Source: Caballeronia sp. M1242 (GTDB lineage: Bacteria; Pseudomonadota; Gammaproteobacteria; Burkholderiales; Burkholderiaceae). From it: a DNA stretch of 64,000 bases. The position numbers and the translations under genes are program-made. Shown in pieces: positions 45,299 through 54,196 of this stretch (positions are counted from its first letter, which is position 1; each line of letters starts with the position of its first letter). The stretch is from NCBI RefSeq assembly GCF_017220215.1, contig NZ_CP071131.1:62001-126000 (forward strand), given 5' to 3'. A model generated the notes under the pieces. The model did no database searches, was not told the DNA's origin, and worked only from the letters and a program-made list of their open reading frames with translations.

Positions 45299-45492
45299 TC
45301 ACGAGAAGTCACGCTCGATAGCCTGAGCAAGGCGATCGCGTGAGTCCGATCGCCCACGATCCCGATCCTGGTTCTGTTCGGACGGCATACCGCAAGGAAC
45401 TCAACACGGCCTTCGAAGGTGCGTGTCCGGCGTTGCAGCGACTCAAGGATGAAAAAGCGGTCGGGGCGATATCGGCGGAAATGCATCGCTAA
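45299..45492 (+). pseudogene. Fragment of an aldo/keto reductase
   Basis: Two short pieces in different frames match the central part of D-threo-aldose 1-dehydrogenase-like aldo/keto reductases: SREVTLDSLSKAIA, then after a TGA and a shift IAHDPDPGSVRTAYRKELNT, FEGACPALQRLKDEKAVGAI and SAEMHR. The N- and C-terminal thirds and part of the middle are gone. It follows the aldolase gene by only 7 bp, so an ancestral aldolase-reductase pair may have existed. Confidence 0.65.
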
Positions 45493-45619
45493 GCATTTGC
45501 CCGCACGGTATCACGTTGCCGGAGGCGGTTCAGAAGTTGCCGGAGGATGACCCATGAAACGCATACCGGCGTGGCGCCGCCTGCGCGTGCGGCCATCTTC
45601 CACGACCTTCAGTCGACTT

Positions 45620-45976
45620 TCACGACGCTTCGCTCACTACGCAATTGCTGGCGATCTGCTTGATGACGGCCTCCATCAAGCCGGGAAAGCGGGCATCCAA
45701 TTCCGCGCGCCGCAATGAATTTTGATGCACGGTGCCGGCAACGCGCGTGCGCACCAGGCCCGCTTCGCGGAGGATCCGAAAATGATGCGAGACACTTGAC
45801 TTCGGTCGACCCCCGTCCAGCTCGCCACAGGTCGCCTCGTCTACCGTCGATAGTCGACGAACGATCTCAAGGCGCACCGGGTCGCTAAGAGCGTGGAAGA
45901 GCCGCCCGAGCGTGAAGTCCTCGGCGACAGGATGGGTATAGGTGCGCATTGTGCAGGTGGAAGTAGCTTCTGCCAT
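45620..45976 (-). CDS. ArsR-family repressor
   Basis: A 118-residue winged-helix protein. It has FTLGRLFHALSDPVRLEIVRRL, the recognition segment SSVSHHFRILREAGL and the wing RVAGTVHQNSL. Cys at positions 8 and 50 and one near the C-terminus could make it thiol- or electrophile-responsive. I took the start at 45976; an earlier in-frame ATG would run through a palindromic operator. It is divergent from the XenA-type gene, which it probably represses. Confidence 0.8.
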   Translation of the reverse strand: MAEATSTCTMRTYTHPVAEDFTLGRLFHALSDPVRLEIVRRLSTVDEATCGELDGGRPKSSVSHHFRILREAGLVRTRVAGTVHQNSLRRAELDARFPGLMEAVIKQIASNCVVSEAS

Positions 45977-45985
45977 ACTCGCTAG

Positions 45986-46001
45986 TTCGATATTCATCGA
46001 A
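45986..46001. promoter_or_regulatory. ArsR-type operator in the arsR-xenA spacer
   Basis: TTCGAT-ATTC-ATCGAA, a perfect 6-bp inverted repeat with a 4-bp centre, 9 bp upstream of the ArsR start and 36 bp upstream of the XenA-like start. ArsR-family repressors bind short AT-rich palindromes of this form. Confidence 0.6.
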
Positions 46002-46037
46002 ATAACGTACAAGCCTCATGAACGGGAGTTTAGCCTG

Positions 46038-47135
46038 ATGTCCGCATTATTTCAGCCCTACAAGCTCAAAGATGTTTCGTTACGCAACCGCATTGCCATT
46101 CCACCGATGTGTCAGTACACGGCCGAGGACGGTTTGATCAACGACTGGCACCGTGTGCACCTGGCCGGTCTGGCACGCGGCGGTGCAGGGTTGGTGATCG
46201 TCGAGGCAACGGCCGTGTCGCCCGAGGGTCGGATTACACCAGGCTGCGCGGGCATCTGGACCGACGAGCAGGCGCAGGCTTTCGCGCCCGTGGTCGCATC
46301 GATCAAGGCGGCGGGCGCGGTGCCGGGCATTCAGATCGGTCACGCGGGCCGCAAAGCCAGCGCGAACAGACCGTGGGAAGGCGACGATCATATCGCCGAC
46401 AGCGATCCGCGAGGCTGGGCAACGCTCGCGCCCTCGGCGATCCCCTTCGGCGGCGGTCTGTCGAAAGTACCCAAAGCGATGACGCTCGACGACATCGCGC
46501 GCGTTCGCGAAGATTTCGTCGCCGCCGCGAAGCGAGCGCGCGACGCGGGCTTCGAATGGCTTGAGTTGCACTTCGCGCACGGCTACCTTGGCCAAAGCTT
46601 CTTTTCCACGCACTCCAATCAACGCGACGACGCGTACGGCGGCAGCCTCGAGAACCGCAGCCGCTTTCTGCTTGAAACGCTGGCCGCCGTACGCAAGGTG
46701 TGGCCGGAGCACCTGCCATTGACGGCGCGCTTCGGCGTGATCGAGTACGACGGCCGCGACGAAGAAACGCTCGTCGAGTCGATCGAACTGGCGAAGAATT
46801 TCAAGCGCGAGGGACTGGACATGCTAAGCGTCAGCGTGGGCTTTTCCACGCCGACCGCAGCCATTCCATGGGCTCCGGCGTTTCTCGCGCCGATCGCGGA
46901 GCGCGTGCGCCGCGAGGCCGGCATTCCGGTTTCGTCGGCATGGGGCATCGATACGCCCGAACTGGCGGACCGTTCGGTGAAGAACGGGCAGCTGGATCTA
47001 GTGATGGTTGGTCGCGCGCACTTGGCCGATCCGCACTGGCCGTACTATGCGGCGAAGAAGCTGGGTATCGAGCGTCCGTCGTGGACGCTGCCGGCACCGT
47101 ACGCGCATTGGCTCGAACGCTATGCGGTTGCGTGA
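46038..47135 (+). CDS. xenA: XenA-type NADPH:flavin ene-reductase (Old Yellow Enzyme family)
   Basis: A 365-residue FMN TIM-barrel enzyme that reduces activated C=C bonds and nitro groups. The thermophilic-like OYE marks are present: IPPMCQYTAEDG with Cys25 and Tyr27, HLAGLARGGAGL, QIGHAGRKASANRPWEG, the LHFAHGYLGQSFFS active-site pair of His, and NQRDDAYGGSLENRSRF. Overall it is very close to Pseudomonas XenA as I recall it. Divergence from an ArsR-family gene suggests induction by electrophiles. Confidence 0.9.
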   Translation: MSALFQPYKLKDVSLRNRIAIPPMCQYTAEDGLINDWHRVHLAGLARGGAGLVIVEATAVSPEGRITPGCAGIWTDEQAQAFAPVVASIKAAGAVPGIQIGHAGRKASANRPWEGDDHIADSDPRGWATLAPSAIPFGGGLSKVPKAMTLDDIARVREDFVAAAKRARDAGFEWLELHFAHGYLGQSFFSTHSNQRDDAYGGSLENRSRFLLETLAAVRKVWPEHLPLTARFGVIEYDGRDEETLVESIELAKNFKREGLDMLSVSVGFSTPTAAIPWAPAFLAPIAERVRREAGIPVSSAWGIDTPELADRSVKNGQLDLVMVGRAHLADPHWPYYAAKKLGIERPSWTLPAPYAHWLERYAVA

Positions 47136-48336
47136 GTTTGCGCGTCGGTTCTCGTTTGTCGTGATGTGCTGACGTACTGATGTGTCGTTTGCCTAGAGCT
47201 TGATGCGTCGGGGCAGACGGCACGTTGGCTCTGCTTCCTCGTGCGCCAGACACCGCGTGTGGCGACACGCTGGAAGCGACTCGGAGGTTGATTCGCAGGC
47301 GCCAATCTGGAGCGCGGCATTCTTAGAGCGCGTTAAGATGCCGCCATCCGATACCCCCAAGGTAACGGGTGCATCCAGTCATAGAAGCCGGCAGCGCAAG
47401 GGACCCCTCGCCGCCTCCCCTAATTGGACCGCCGACGCTCAATCCGATCCTACTATTGGATACATGCGCTAAACCAGAAACATAGGCTATGCAGCGCCTG
47501 AGTCAGTCCGCTACGCAGTTGCAGATCGGGGAGGAAGCCGGTGCATTTGCCGGGCTCGCTGATGCGGTTAGCGATGCCTCTCGGAAGCGAAGGCATCGAC
47601 AATAAACAGTTGTGATTCCCAGCCGGCAGCTAGCTTCCCTCTCTCGACCGGTGCTGCCGCCTAATTTCTTTGATATAGCCCTGCCTTATGCGCAGGCGGG
47701 CGCCACTACCGGCCGAGCAGCATGGCCTTCCATTTCAAGTCGTCGGAAGTGGATTTGCGCAGGCAGTCTACGCGCCAAAACGGCATCGGAACGCCGAAGT
47801 CTGTCGCGCCGCGATCGTGAAGATAGATCTATCGCGTCACGCACCCGCATCCAAGACTGTCGCGCGAACGGCCCACTCGAAAGTACGTTCCCCAAACTCC
47901 TCGGAATCGTGAACGCGTCGATTCGACTCGTGAGAACTTCGGCGCCCGCCGAGTTGTAGCCGAAAGAGGCCGTACGCGATCTATGTAGTACTACATACGA
48001 TCTTCTCTTTCGCCTTAGCAGCTGCTGTCAAAGCCCTGGTCGTTACGGGCGGCACTTCGCCGATCATTATCGCCCCCACCACCCGCTTCCCGCGGTATCG
48101 ACCAATGTACCCCGCAACTTTCGCTGCCCCGTGTGGCGTGACTGTACGGAGTGGCTGCAGCCGCGTCGCGCGCATCTTGCATGGCGGCGGGTTTATCGCC
48201 GTCGGTGTCTATTGCTGCTGCCCTGGAGGTCCGGGATCGGAGCCCAATTCATGCATCGCCGAACTAGCCGCTGCTTGTGCGCGCCATGTCGCAACTCGGT
48301 GCGCTCATGCACGATGGAGAGGCTGTTTCTGCATCC
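47136..48336. other. 1.2-kb stretch without a recognised gene
   Basis: No frame shows a family motif and the open frames overlap on both strands. The 3' end leads into the control region of the ABC importer. Base composition appears lower in GC than the genes around it. Confidence 0.4.
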
Positions 48337-48348
48337 GTGGTGCACCAC
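48337..48348. promoter_or_regulatory. Palindrome GTGGTGCACCAC upstream of the importer
   Basis: A perfect 12-bp palindrome centred about 102 bp upstream of the predicted start of the -24/-12 promoter. Related sites (sharing YACCAC) lie before the divergent amidohydrolase and MarR genes at 61275 and 61377, and ATTT follows 2 bp after ACCAC here and at both of those sites. Confidence 0.55.
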
Positions 48349-48417
48349 ATATTTATTTGCTTCGGCGCTTTATGGATGGAACGTCCACTCCAAGCGTACT
48401 GCGCCGCCTTAGATCGT

Positions 48418-48435
48418 TGGCATACCACTTGCATA
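48418..48435 (+). promoter_or_regulatory. Predicted sigma-54 (-24/-12) promoter of the importer
   Basis: TTGGCATACCACTTGCAT: GG and GC are exactly 10 bases apart, with TGGCA at -24 and TTGCA at -12, close to the sigma-54 consensus. Predicted transcription start is about 48445, leaving a ~100-base leader to the binding-protein gene. An almost identical core precedes the amidohydrolase operon. Confidence 0.6.
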
Positions 48436-48545
48436 TTCCGAGACGGCTTTCTCAGTTCACGAACGAATCGTCTCTTTGACGGTCGCCATCCAGCAACCGC
48501 GCATGCGTTGAACCTGCGCGTCAATCAATCACCAAAGGGGCAATT

Positions 48546-49415
48546 ATGTTAGTTCGTCTTACCCGTCGCGATGCTGGTCAATCCAAACACCGCTTTGCCG
48601 TCACGCTCCTTCGCTCGTGCGCGCTCATGGTCGTCGCTACGGTCGGCCTGAGTCAGGCGGCTCATGCAGCCGGCGCCAAAGACATCAAGGCGCGCGGTTA
48701 TCTGAGCGTTGCGACCGAAGACGACTACAACCCATTCGAGTTCGTCGAGAACGGCAAGAACACGGGGTACGACAACGACCTGCTCGCGCTGATGCGCAAG
48801 AAGCTCGGCGTCGATGTAAAGCAACAGGTGATGCCGTGGTCCGGCATTCTGCCCGGCGTCACGACGGGCAAGTACGACATGGCATTGAGCGCGGTGCTCG
48901 TCACCGAAGAGCGCAAGAAGAACTTCGACTTCGCGTCGCCGACCTGTGAGGCCGTCACCATGTACGCGACGAAGAAGGGATCTTCCATCAAGACCACGGA
49001 CGATCTCGTCGGCAAGGTGGTGGGTGCGGAAACGGGTAGCGCGATGCTCGCAGACCTCAAGCAGTTCAACGAGGAGCTGAAGAAGAAGCACGGCGGCAAC
49101 GGCCTCAAGCAGATCGTCGAATATCAGTCGTATCCGGAGGCCTATCAGGATCTCGGGCTCGGCCGCGTCGATGCCGTCGCCAATACGCAGATCAGCCTGA
49201 ATTCGCTGGTGAAGACACGCCCGGACGTCTTCGTCGTCGGCCAGGCAATCGGCAAGCCTACGTACATCGCGTGGGCCGTGAAGAAGGGCAACACTGACGT
49301 CGTGAAGATGGTCGATGCCGCGCTGCTCGAACTGCGCAAAAGCGGCGAGATGTACCAGCTCCAGCAAAAGTGGCTCGGTGCGAGCTACAAGGACATGCCG
49401 CAGTCGGTCAACTGA
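48546..49415 (+). CDS. ABC transporter substrate-binding protein (family 3)
   Basis: A 289-residue periplasmic protein with a signal peptide ending AHAAG; AAAGGGG precedes the ATG. Family 3 marks are GYLSVATEDDYNPFEFVENG, GYDNDLLALMRKKLG, the VMPWSGILPGVTTGKYDMAL loop and LGLGRVDAVANTQ. It is the first gene of a four-gene importer that converges on the molybdenum hydroxylase cluster and shares its putative promoter elements, so its ligand is probably the compound degraded there. Family 3 proteins bind amino acids and other small charged nitrogen compounds. Confidence 0.88.
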   Translation: MLVRLTRRDAGQSKHRFAVTLLRSCALMVVATVGLSQAAHAAGAKDIKARGYLSVATEDDYNPFEFVENGKNTGYDNDLLALMRKKLGVDVKQQVMPWSGILPGVTTGKYDMALSAVLVTEERKKNFDFASPTCEAVTMYATKKGSSIKTTDDLVGKVVGAETGSAMLADLKQFNEELKKKHGGNGLKQIVEYQSYPEAYQDLGLGRVDAVANTQISLNSLVKTRPDVFVVGQAIGKPTYIAWAVKKGNTDVVKMVDAALLELRKSGEMYQLQQKWLGASYKDMPQSVN

Positions 49416-49442
49416 CCTTTACGCCTCTACCAACTCCCATCG

Positions 49443-50087
49443 ATGAACGCCTTCGATTACTGGAGCATCGCGCAGGGCGCGCTGGCGACCGTGCTTCTTT
49501 CGGTCGCCAGCATCGTGCTCGGCGTGCCGCTGGGGCTCGGACTTGCGTTGATTCGCTGGGCGCGCGTGCCGTATCTCAACCGCATCGCGCTCGCGTACGT
49601 GAGCCTCATCCGCTCGTGTCCTGCCGTCACGCTGACGTTGCTGATTTTCTTCGCGCTGCCGCAGTTCGGCATCTCCCTGGACCCGACGCCCGCCGCGATC
49701 CTCGCACTCACCATCAGCACGGCAGCGTTCAATTGCGAAATCTGGCGCGCTGCGCTGATGAACTTTCCGCGAGATCAGTACGACGCCGCCCTCGCCTTCG
49801 CCATGCCGCGCAGCCTGCGGTTCCGGCGCATCGTGATGCCGCAGATCTGGCGCGCAAGCCTTCCGGGTCTCGTCAACGAAATGACCTTGCAGATCAAGTC
49901 GACGCCCGCGGTCGCGGTCATCGGCATCGTCGAGATCACGCGCGCCGCCCTGCGTGTGGGCGCGCGCACCTATGATCCGCTGCCGCCGTTCGTGTTCGCG
50001 CTGGTGCTGTACGGGCTGATCGTGTTCGTGCTGATCCGGGCGCAGCGTCTGATCGAGAGACGTCAGCCCGTGGAGGCGCGCGCATGA
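49443..50087 (+). CDS. ABC transporter permease (HisM/HisQ type, first)
   Basis: A 214-residue inner-membrane permease with YVSLIRSCPAVTLTLLIFF, EIWRAALMNFPRDQYDAALAF and the GLVNEMTLQIKSTPAVAVIGI segment typical of polar amino acid permeases. Its stop overlaps the next start by 4 bp. Confidence 0.87.
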   Translation: MNAFDYWSIAQGALATVLLSVASIVLGVPLGLGLALIRWARVPYLNRIALAYVSLIRSCPAVTLTLLIFFALPQFGISLDPTPAAILALTISTAAFNCEIWRAALMNFPRDQYDAALAFAMPRSLRFRRIVMPQIWRASLPGLVNEMTLQIKSTPAVAVIGIVEITRAALRVGARTYDPLPPFVFALVLYGLIVFVLIRAQRLIERRQPVEARA

Positions 50088-50743
50088 CCGAACATTTTCT
50101 GATCGTCTGGCAGCAGCGCGCGGACGTGCTTGCGGGCCTGCTCGACACGCTCGGACTGCTGGCCGTCGCCGCGATCGCTTCGCTCCTGCTGGGCGCACTG
50201 CTCGCGCCCGCGCTCATGTCGAAGCGCCCGGCCATCGCGCGGCTCGCCATGCTCTATGTCGATGCCATGCGTTGCGCGCCTTTTCTGCTCTTCGTTTATC
50301 TGATCTATTTCGGTCTGCCGACCGCTGGCATTCGTCTGTCGAACTGGTGGGCGGGCGCCATCGCGCTGATTCTCTATAACACCGCCTACATGGCCGAACT
50401 GTTGCGCGGCGCGTGGGCCGGGCTGCCCGTGCCGATGATCGAAGCCGCGCGCGCCTACGGCTTTCACGGCTTCGGTCTCGTTCGCCGCATCATTCTCCCG
50501 CAGGTCTTCACCGTCGCTTTGCCGATGATCGGAAATCAGCTCGTGCAGATCGTGAAAGACAGCGCGTTCCTCACGGTGATCGCGGTCGGCGAACTGACGC
50601 ATCAGATGAACGGCATTCAGGCTACCTATTTCATCCCGTTTGCCGCGTTCATCACGGCCGTGCTGCTGTACTGGGCCATTTGCCTCGTGATCGAAGGCGG
50701 CAGCGGATTATTGTCGAGATTCGCCGAGGAACGCAGAGCATGA
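50084..50743 (+). CDS. ABC transporter permease (HisM/HisQ type, second)
   Basis: A 219-residue permease with YVDAMRCAPFLLFVYLIYFG, YMAELLRGAWAGLPVPMIEAA and RRIILPQVFTVALPMIGNQ. It overlaps both neighbours by 4 bp, indicating coupled translation and a heterodimeric channel. Confidence 0.87.
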   Translation: MTEHFLIVWQQRADVLAGLLDTLGLLAVAAIASLLLGALLAPALMSKRPAIARLAMLYVDAMRCAPFLLFVYLIYFGLPTAGIRLSNWWAGAIALILYNTAYMAELLRGAWAGLPVPMIEAARAYGFHGFGLVRRIILPQVFTVALPMIGNQLVQIVKDSAFLTVIAVGELTHQMNGIQATYFIPFAAFITAVLLYWAICLVIEGGSGLLSRFAEERRA

Positions 50744-51615
50744 ACATTTCCAACGACGTCCCGCTCACGGCCATGCGCGCACCCGACGCGGCAAAAAGCT
50801 CGAGCGGCCTCGCATACGGCGCGGCGAGCGAGACGGCGCAGACGGTCCTGCAACTCAACGGCATTTCGAAGTCATTCGGCGACAACCACGTGCTGCGCGA
50901 TGTCTCGCTCACCGTGCACAAGGGCGAGACCGTATGCCTGCTGGGACCATCGGGTTGCGGGAAGTCCACTCTCCTACGCTGCGTGAACTGGCTGGAGATT
51001 CCGGATGCCGGCACCATCCACGTATCGGGTCGGCGCATGGGCGTGCGCGAGGGCTCGTCGATCAAGATGAACGATGCCGAACTCGCGCGTTCGCGGGCAC
51101 GCATCGGCATGGTGTTTCAGCACTTCGCACTATGGCCGCATCTGACGGTGCTGCAGAACGTCATGGAAGCGCCGCTCCACGTGCTCGGACGTCCGCGCGA
51201 CGAAGTGCGGGCGGACGCCGAGCGCCTACTGGAACGTGTCGGCCTCGCTGCCAAGCTGGATGCCTTCCCCTCGCGGCTGTCGGGCGGTCAGAAGCAGCGT
51301 GTGGGCATCGCGCGGGCACTGGCAATGAAACCGGACATCCTGCTTTTCGACGAACCCACCAGCGCGCTCGACCCGATGCTCGTCGGCGAAGTGCTGAACG
51401 TGATGCGCTCGCTCGCGCAGGAAGGCGCGACCATGGTGATCGTCACGCACGAGATGGAATTCGCGCGGCAAGTGGCAAGCCGCGTCGTTTTCATGGACGC
51501 CGGACAGGTGATCGAGAGCGCACCGCCCGCGCAATTCTTCGGCACACCGCAGACCTCGCGCGCGCGGCAGTTCCTGGCGCGCTTTCGCTCGCCGCATCAG
51601 GCGGCCGACGACTGA
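50740..51615 (+). CDS. ABC transporter ATP-binding protein (polar amino acid type)
   Basis: A 291-residue ATPase. After a 40-residue lead it shows Walker A GPSGCGKSTLLRC, Q-loop VFQHFALWPH, signature LSGGQKQRVGIARAL and Walker B ILLFDEPTSALDPML. It is the last gene of the importer operon and ends 72 bp before the convergent dioxygenase gene, with a strong hairpin between. Confidence 0.88.
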   Translation: MNISNDVPLTAMRAPDAAKSSSGLAYGAASETAQTVLQLNGISKSFGDNHVLRDVSLTVHKGETVCLLGPSGCGKSTLLRCVNWLEIPDAGTIHVSGRRMGVREGSSIKMNDAELARSRARIGMVFQHFALWPHLTVLQNVMEAPLHVLGRPRDEVRADAERLLERVGLAAKLDAFPSRLSGGQKQRVGIARALAMKPDILLFDEPTSALDPMLVGEVLNVMRSLAQEGATMVIVTHEMEFARQVASRVVFMDAGQVIESAPPAQFFGTPQTSRARQFLARFRSPHQAADD

Positions 51616-51640
51616 AGCGCATCCCCGAACGCGCCTGGGC

Positions 51641-51682
51641 TTCACGCTCGCGGCGGCGTGCACACGCCGCCGCGAGCGTGAA
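51641..51682. terminator. Bidirectional terminator hairpin, 20-bp perfect stem
   Basis: Positions 51641-51660 and 51663-51682 are exact reverse complements with a 2-base CA centre, a 42-base near-continuous palindrome between the stops of the importer ATPase (+) and dioxygenase (-) genes. GC-rich, no T tract. Placement fits a shared terminator that insulates two convergent operons of one pathway. Confidence 0.75.
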
Positions 51683-51687
51683 CCGAC

Positions 51688-52518
51688 TCACTGCGGCGCG
51701 ACCATGTCCGCGGCCTGCTTCACTTCGCCGTCCTTGTACTTGCCCCACGTTTGCGCCAGTTCGCTCATCGAGCGCGGATCGCAATCGTATTCGGGCAAGG
51801 TGTCGGCATCCCAGTGACCGAAGCGATCGACACCGCGTACGAGCGTCGCGCGGCGGCGGCCAGTCGTGGATCGCACGTGCGCCGGCACGTAGAAGAACGC
51901 GAAGCCGATGCGCCGGTCATCCGAGCGATTCGGCAGCGAACTATGCGCGGTGCGTTCGTGATGCATCGAGAATTCGCCCGGCTGGAGCGGCATCTCGACG
52001 GCCAGGTCTTCGTCGATACCGACGAGCGTCTGGCCTTTTGCGAGCATGTTGTCTTTCGCGTAGGTCTCGACGTGCTTCAGGTCGGGTCCGCTGTGCGAGC
52101 CGGGCAGCACACGCAGCACGCCGTTGACCGAATTGGCCGGTGTGAGCGCGACCCACACCGTGACTTCTTCGTGCGGCGTCAGCCCGAAGTACGTTGAATC
52201 CTGATGCCACGACACATAGCGCGGATCGCCACCGTTCTTTGCGAAGATGGACGCGCCGAACAGCATGATGTCCGGTCCGATGAGGTCCTCGACCGCATCG
52301 AGAATGGCCGGATGACGCCCCAACTCGACAATTGCCGGCAAAGCCAGATGGCCTTTGATCTTCAGCGTCTTGTTGACGTCCTCCCCGGTGGACGCCTCAT
52401 ACCGTTCGATGATGCGGCGATACTCCGCCGCCTCTTGCGCGTCGATCGCGCGCATCGGATAGACATAGCCGTGCTGCTTGAAGTGGGCGACCTGCGCTTC
52501 GGTCAGATGCTTCGTCAT
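51688..52518 (-). CDS. Phytanoyl-CoA dioxygenase family protein
   Basis: A 276-residue Fe(II)/2-oxoglutarate dioxygenase. The metal triad is visible as His105-x-Asp107 in WHQDSTYFG and the distal His192 in TAHSSLPNRS, with an Arg in DDRRIG for 2-oxoglutarate. PhyH-family enzymes hydroxylate varied small molecules. It lies 74 bp after the amidase gene as the last gene of the catabolic run, so it may hydroxylate a pathway intermediate or release a side group, for example by N-demethylation. That role is inference. Confidence 0.82.
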   Translation of the reverse strand: MTKHLTEAQVAHFKQHGYVYPMRAIDAQEAAEYRRIIERYEASTGEDVNKTLKIKGHLALPAIVELGRHPAILDAVEDLIGPDIMLFGASIFAKNGGDPRYVSWHQDSTYFGLTPHEEVTVWVALTPANSVNGVLRVLPGSHSGPDLKHVETYAKDNMLAKGQTLVGIDEDLAVEMPLQPGEFSMHHERTAHSSLPNRSDDRRIGFAFFYVPAHVRSTTGRRRATLVRGVDRFGHWDADTLPEYDCDPRSMSELAQTWGKYKDGEVKQAADMVAPQ

Positions 52519-52592
52519 GGACGTTCCTTTGAGTGGGCTTTGTTCGGAAAGACGCCTGCTCGTCCGGCAGCGGGTCGCGCCCGCGCCGACGC

Positions 52593-53810
52593 TTACTGCA
52601 TGACTTCGTGCATCGCGCGCGCGACGCGCAGCACGCCTTCGTCCGCGCCGCGCGCGCCGATCACGGAAAGGCCGACAGGCGCGCCGTCGATGGGTGCCCA
52701 CGGCATGCTCACTTGCGGCAGGCCCGCGAGACCCGCGACGCACAGCATCTGCTGCGCACGCGCGCGCGCGTGATCGACCGCTTGCGCAGATGCATCGGCG
52801 CGCGGCGCGCCGCCCGGCACGGTCGGAATGAGCCAGTAGATGCCTTGCGGCAGGGCTTCGGCCATTGCGCGGATAGCTTCGGCGCGAACGCGCTGCGCCT
52901 GCGCGGTCTGCTCGCGCGTGATGGTCAGGCTCATCGCGAAGCGCGCGCCGACGTCCGCGCCGAAGCTCGCGGCATGATCGCGCGCCCACGCGCCGTATCG
53001 CTGGGCGATTTCCGCCGCCTGCAACACGCGGAAAGCCTGCGCCCAGTCCGCGAGCGACGCCTCCGGCGCGACGACACTCACGCGCTCGCCGAGCGACTTC
53101 ATCGTTGCCTCGATAGCCGCCTCGAAGCGGGCCGCGACGGGTACATCGGCGCAGGCGAGCAGATTGCGCGGAACGTGCACGGAGAAGGCATCGTCATCCG
53201 CCGCGACGACGCTTTGCGCCAGCACCTCGAACATGAGCGCGAGCGTGCGGTGGTCTCGCGCGAACCAGCCGACCGTGTCGAAGCTGTGGGCGAGCGTCAG
53301 ACATCCGTCCGTGGCGATACGGCCATGCGTGGGCCGCATGCCCCATACGCCGCAATAACTCGCCGGCAGCCGCACGGAGCCGCCGCAATCGGTACCGAGC
53401 GCAATGTCCGCATGACCCGCCGCGACCGCCACGACAGAACCCGATGACGATCCGCCCGGAATCCGCGCCGGATCGGCGGGATTGACTGGCGTGCCATAGT
53501 GCGCGTTGACGCCAGCGAGGCTGTAGGTCAGTTCATCCGTGACGGTCTTGCCGACCCATTGCGCGCCTTGTTCGAGAAGCACGCGAACGGCAAGCGCGGT
53601 GCGTGCGGCGACCGGCTGCTGTTCGCGCCACACGGGATTGCCGCTGCCCGTTCGCAAGCCGGCAATATCGAACACGTCCTTCACCGCGAGGCGCAGTGTC
53701 GCCAGTCTGTCGCCGGTGCGCGAGGGCTGCGCGGCCGACGGCAGCGAATCGAAGCCATCGGCGACGAACGCTCCGTGCAGGCCCGCTTGCAGCAAATCGT
53801 TGCTCGTCAT
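52593..53810 (-). CDS. Amidase-signature hydrolase, AtzE-like
   Basis: A 405-residue amidase-signature enzyme. The Ser-cisSer-Lys triad appears as Lys44 in AVKDVFD, the GGSSSGS loop (about 119-125) and the nucleophile Ser145 in [11 protein letters not shown]. The start overlaps the stop of the AtzH-like gene by 4 bp. In atrazine/cyanurate and oxalurate pathways an amidase of this kind (AtzE, HpxY) is coupled with an AtzH/HpxZ-like protein, so the pair points to hydrolysis of an N-carboxy-, N-carbamoyl- or oxalyl-amide. No AtzG/HpxX-like small subunit gene was found in the window. Confidence 0.82.
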   Translation of the reverse strand: MTSNDLLQAGLHGAFVADGFDSLPSAAQPSRTGDRLATLRLAVKDVFDIAGLRTGSGNPVWREQQPVAARTALAVRVLLEQGAQWVGKTVTDELTYSLAGVNAHYGTPVNPADPARIPGGSSSGSVVAVAAGHADIALGTDCGGSVRLPASYCGVWGMRPTHGRIATDGCLTLAHSFDTVGWFARDHRTLALMFEVLAQSVVAADDDAFSVHVPRNLLACADVPVAARFEAAIEATMKSLGERVSVVAPEASLADWAQAFRVLQAAEIAQRYGAWARDHAASFGADVGARFAMSLTITREQTAQAQRVRAEAIRAMAEALPQGIYWLIPTVPGGAPRADASAQAVDHARARAQQMLCVAGLAGLPQVSMPWAPIDGAPVGLSVIGARGADEGVLRVARAMHEVMQ

Positions 53811-54196
53811 GACGGGTCCATCCAGCTGACATGAGCGGCGACGACGCGCCACCGGCCGTCGATGCGCACCCACGTCTGCGACTGACGCCCGATGCGCGGT
53901 TCGCCCGCGCGCGAGAACGTGATGTTCGCCACGGCAAAGTCCGCACCGAAGGTCGTCACCGACCGGTCGACGATCGTGCGCATCAGCCCCTTGGCCGGGC
54001 GCTGCGCCCGAAATTCGCGGATGGCGTCGTAGCCTTGCAGGTTTTCGGTCGCGCCGTAGCGCAGCGTCTGCGGACTCATCCAGAAAAGCGTGTCGAGAAC
54101 GGCGACGTCGTTGGTCGTGAGCGCGCGCTCGTATTCATCGAAGGCGGCTTCGACCGCCGCGAGGGTGGCCGGATGATTGATCGGTTGCGCGCTCAT
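53807..54196 (-). CDS. AtzH-like protein (DUF3225, SnoaL fold)
   Basis: A 129-residue cone-fold protein. [47 protein letters not shown], and the end strand [18 protein letters not shown] are typical of the AtzH/HpxZ group. AtzH acts on an unstable ureide intermediate downstream of cyanuric acid; HpxZ accompanies oxalurate hydrolysis. It overlaps the amidase and DUF1116 genes by 4 bp each, so the three products are made in step. Confidence 0.82.
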   Translation of the reverse strand: MSAQPINHPATLAAVEAAFDEYERALTTNDVAVLDTLFWMSPQTLRYGATENLQGYDAIREFRAQRPAKGLMRTIVDRSVTTFGADFAVANITFSRAGEPRIGRQSQTWVRIDGRWRVVAAHVSWMDPS

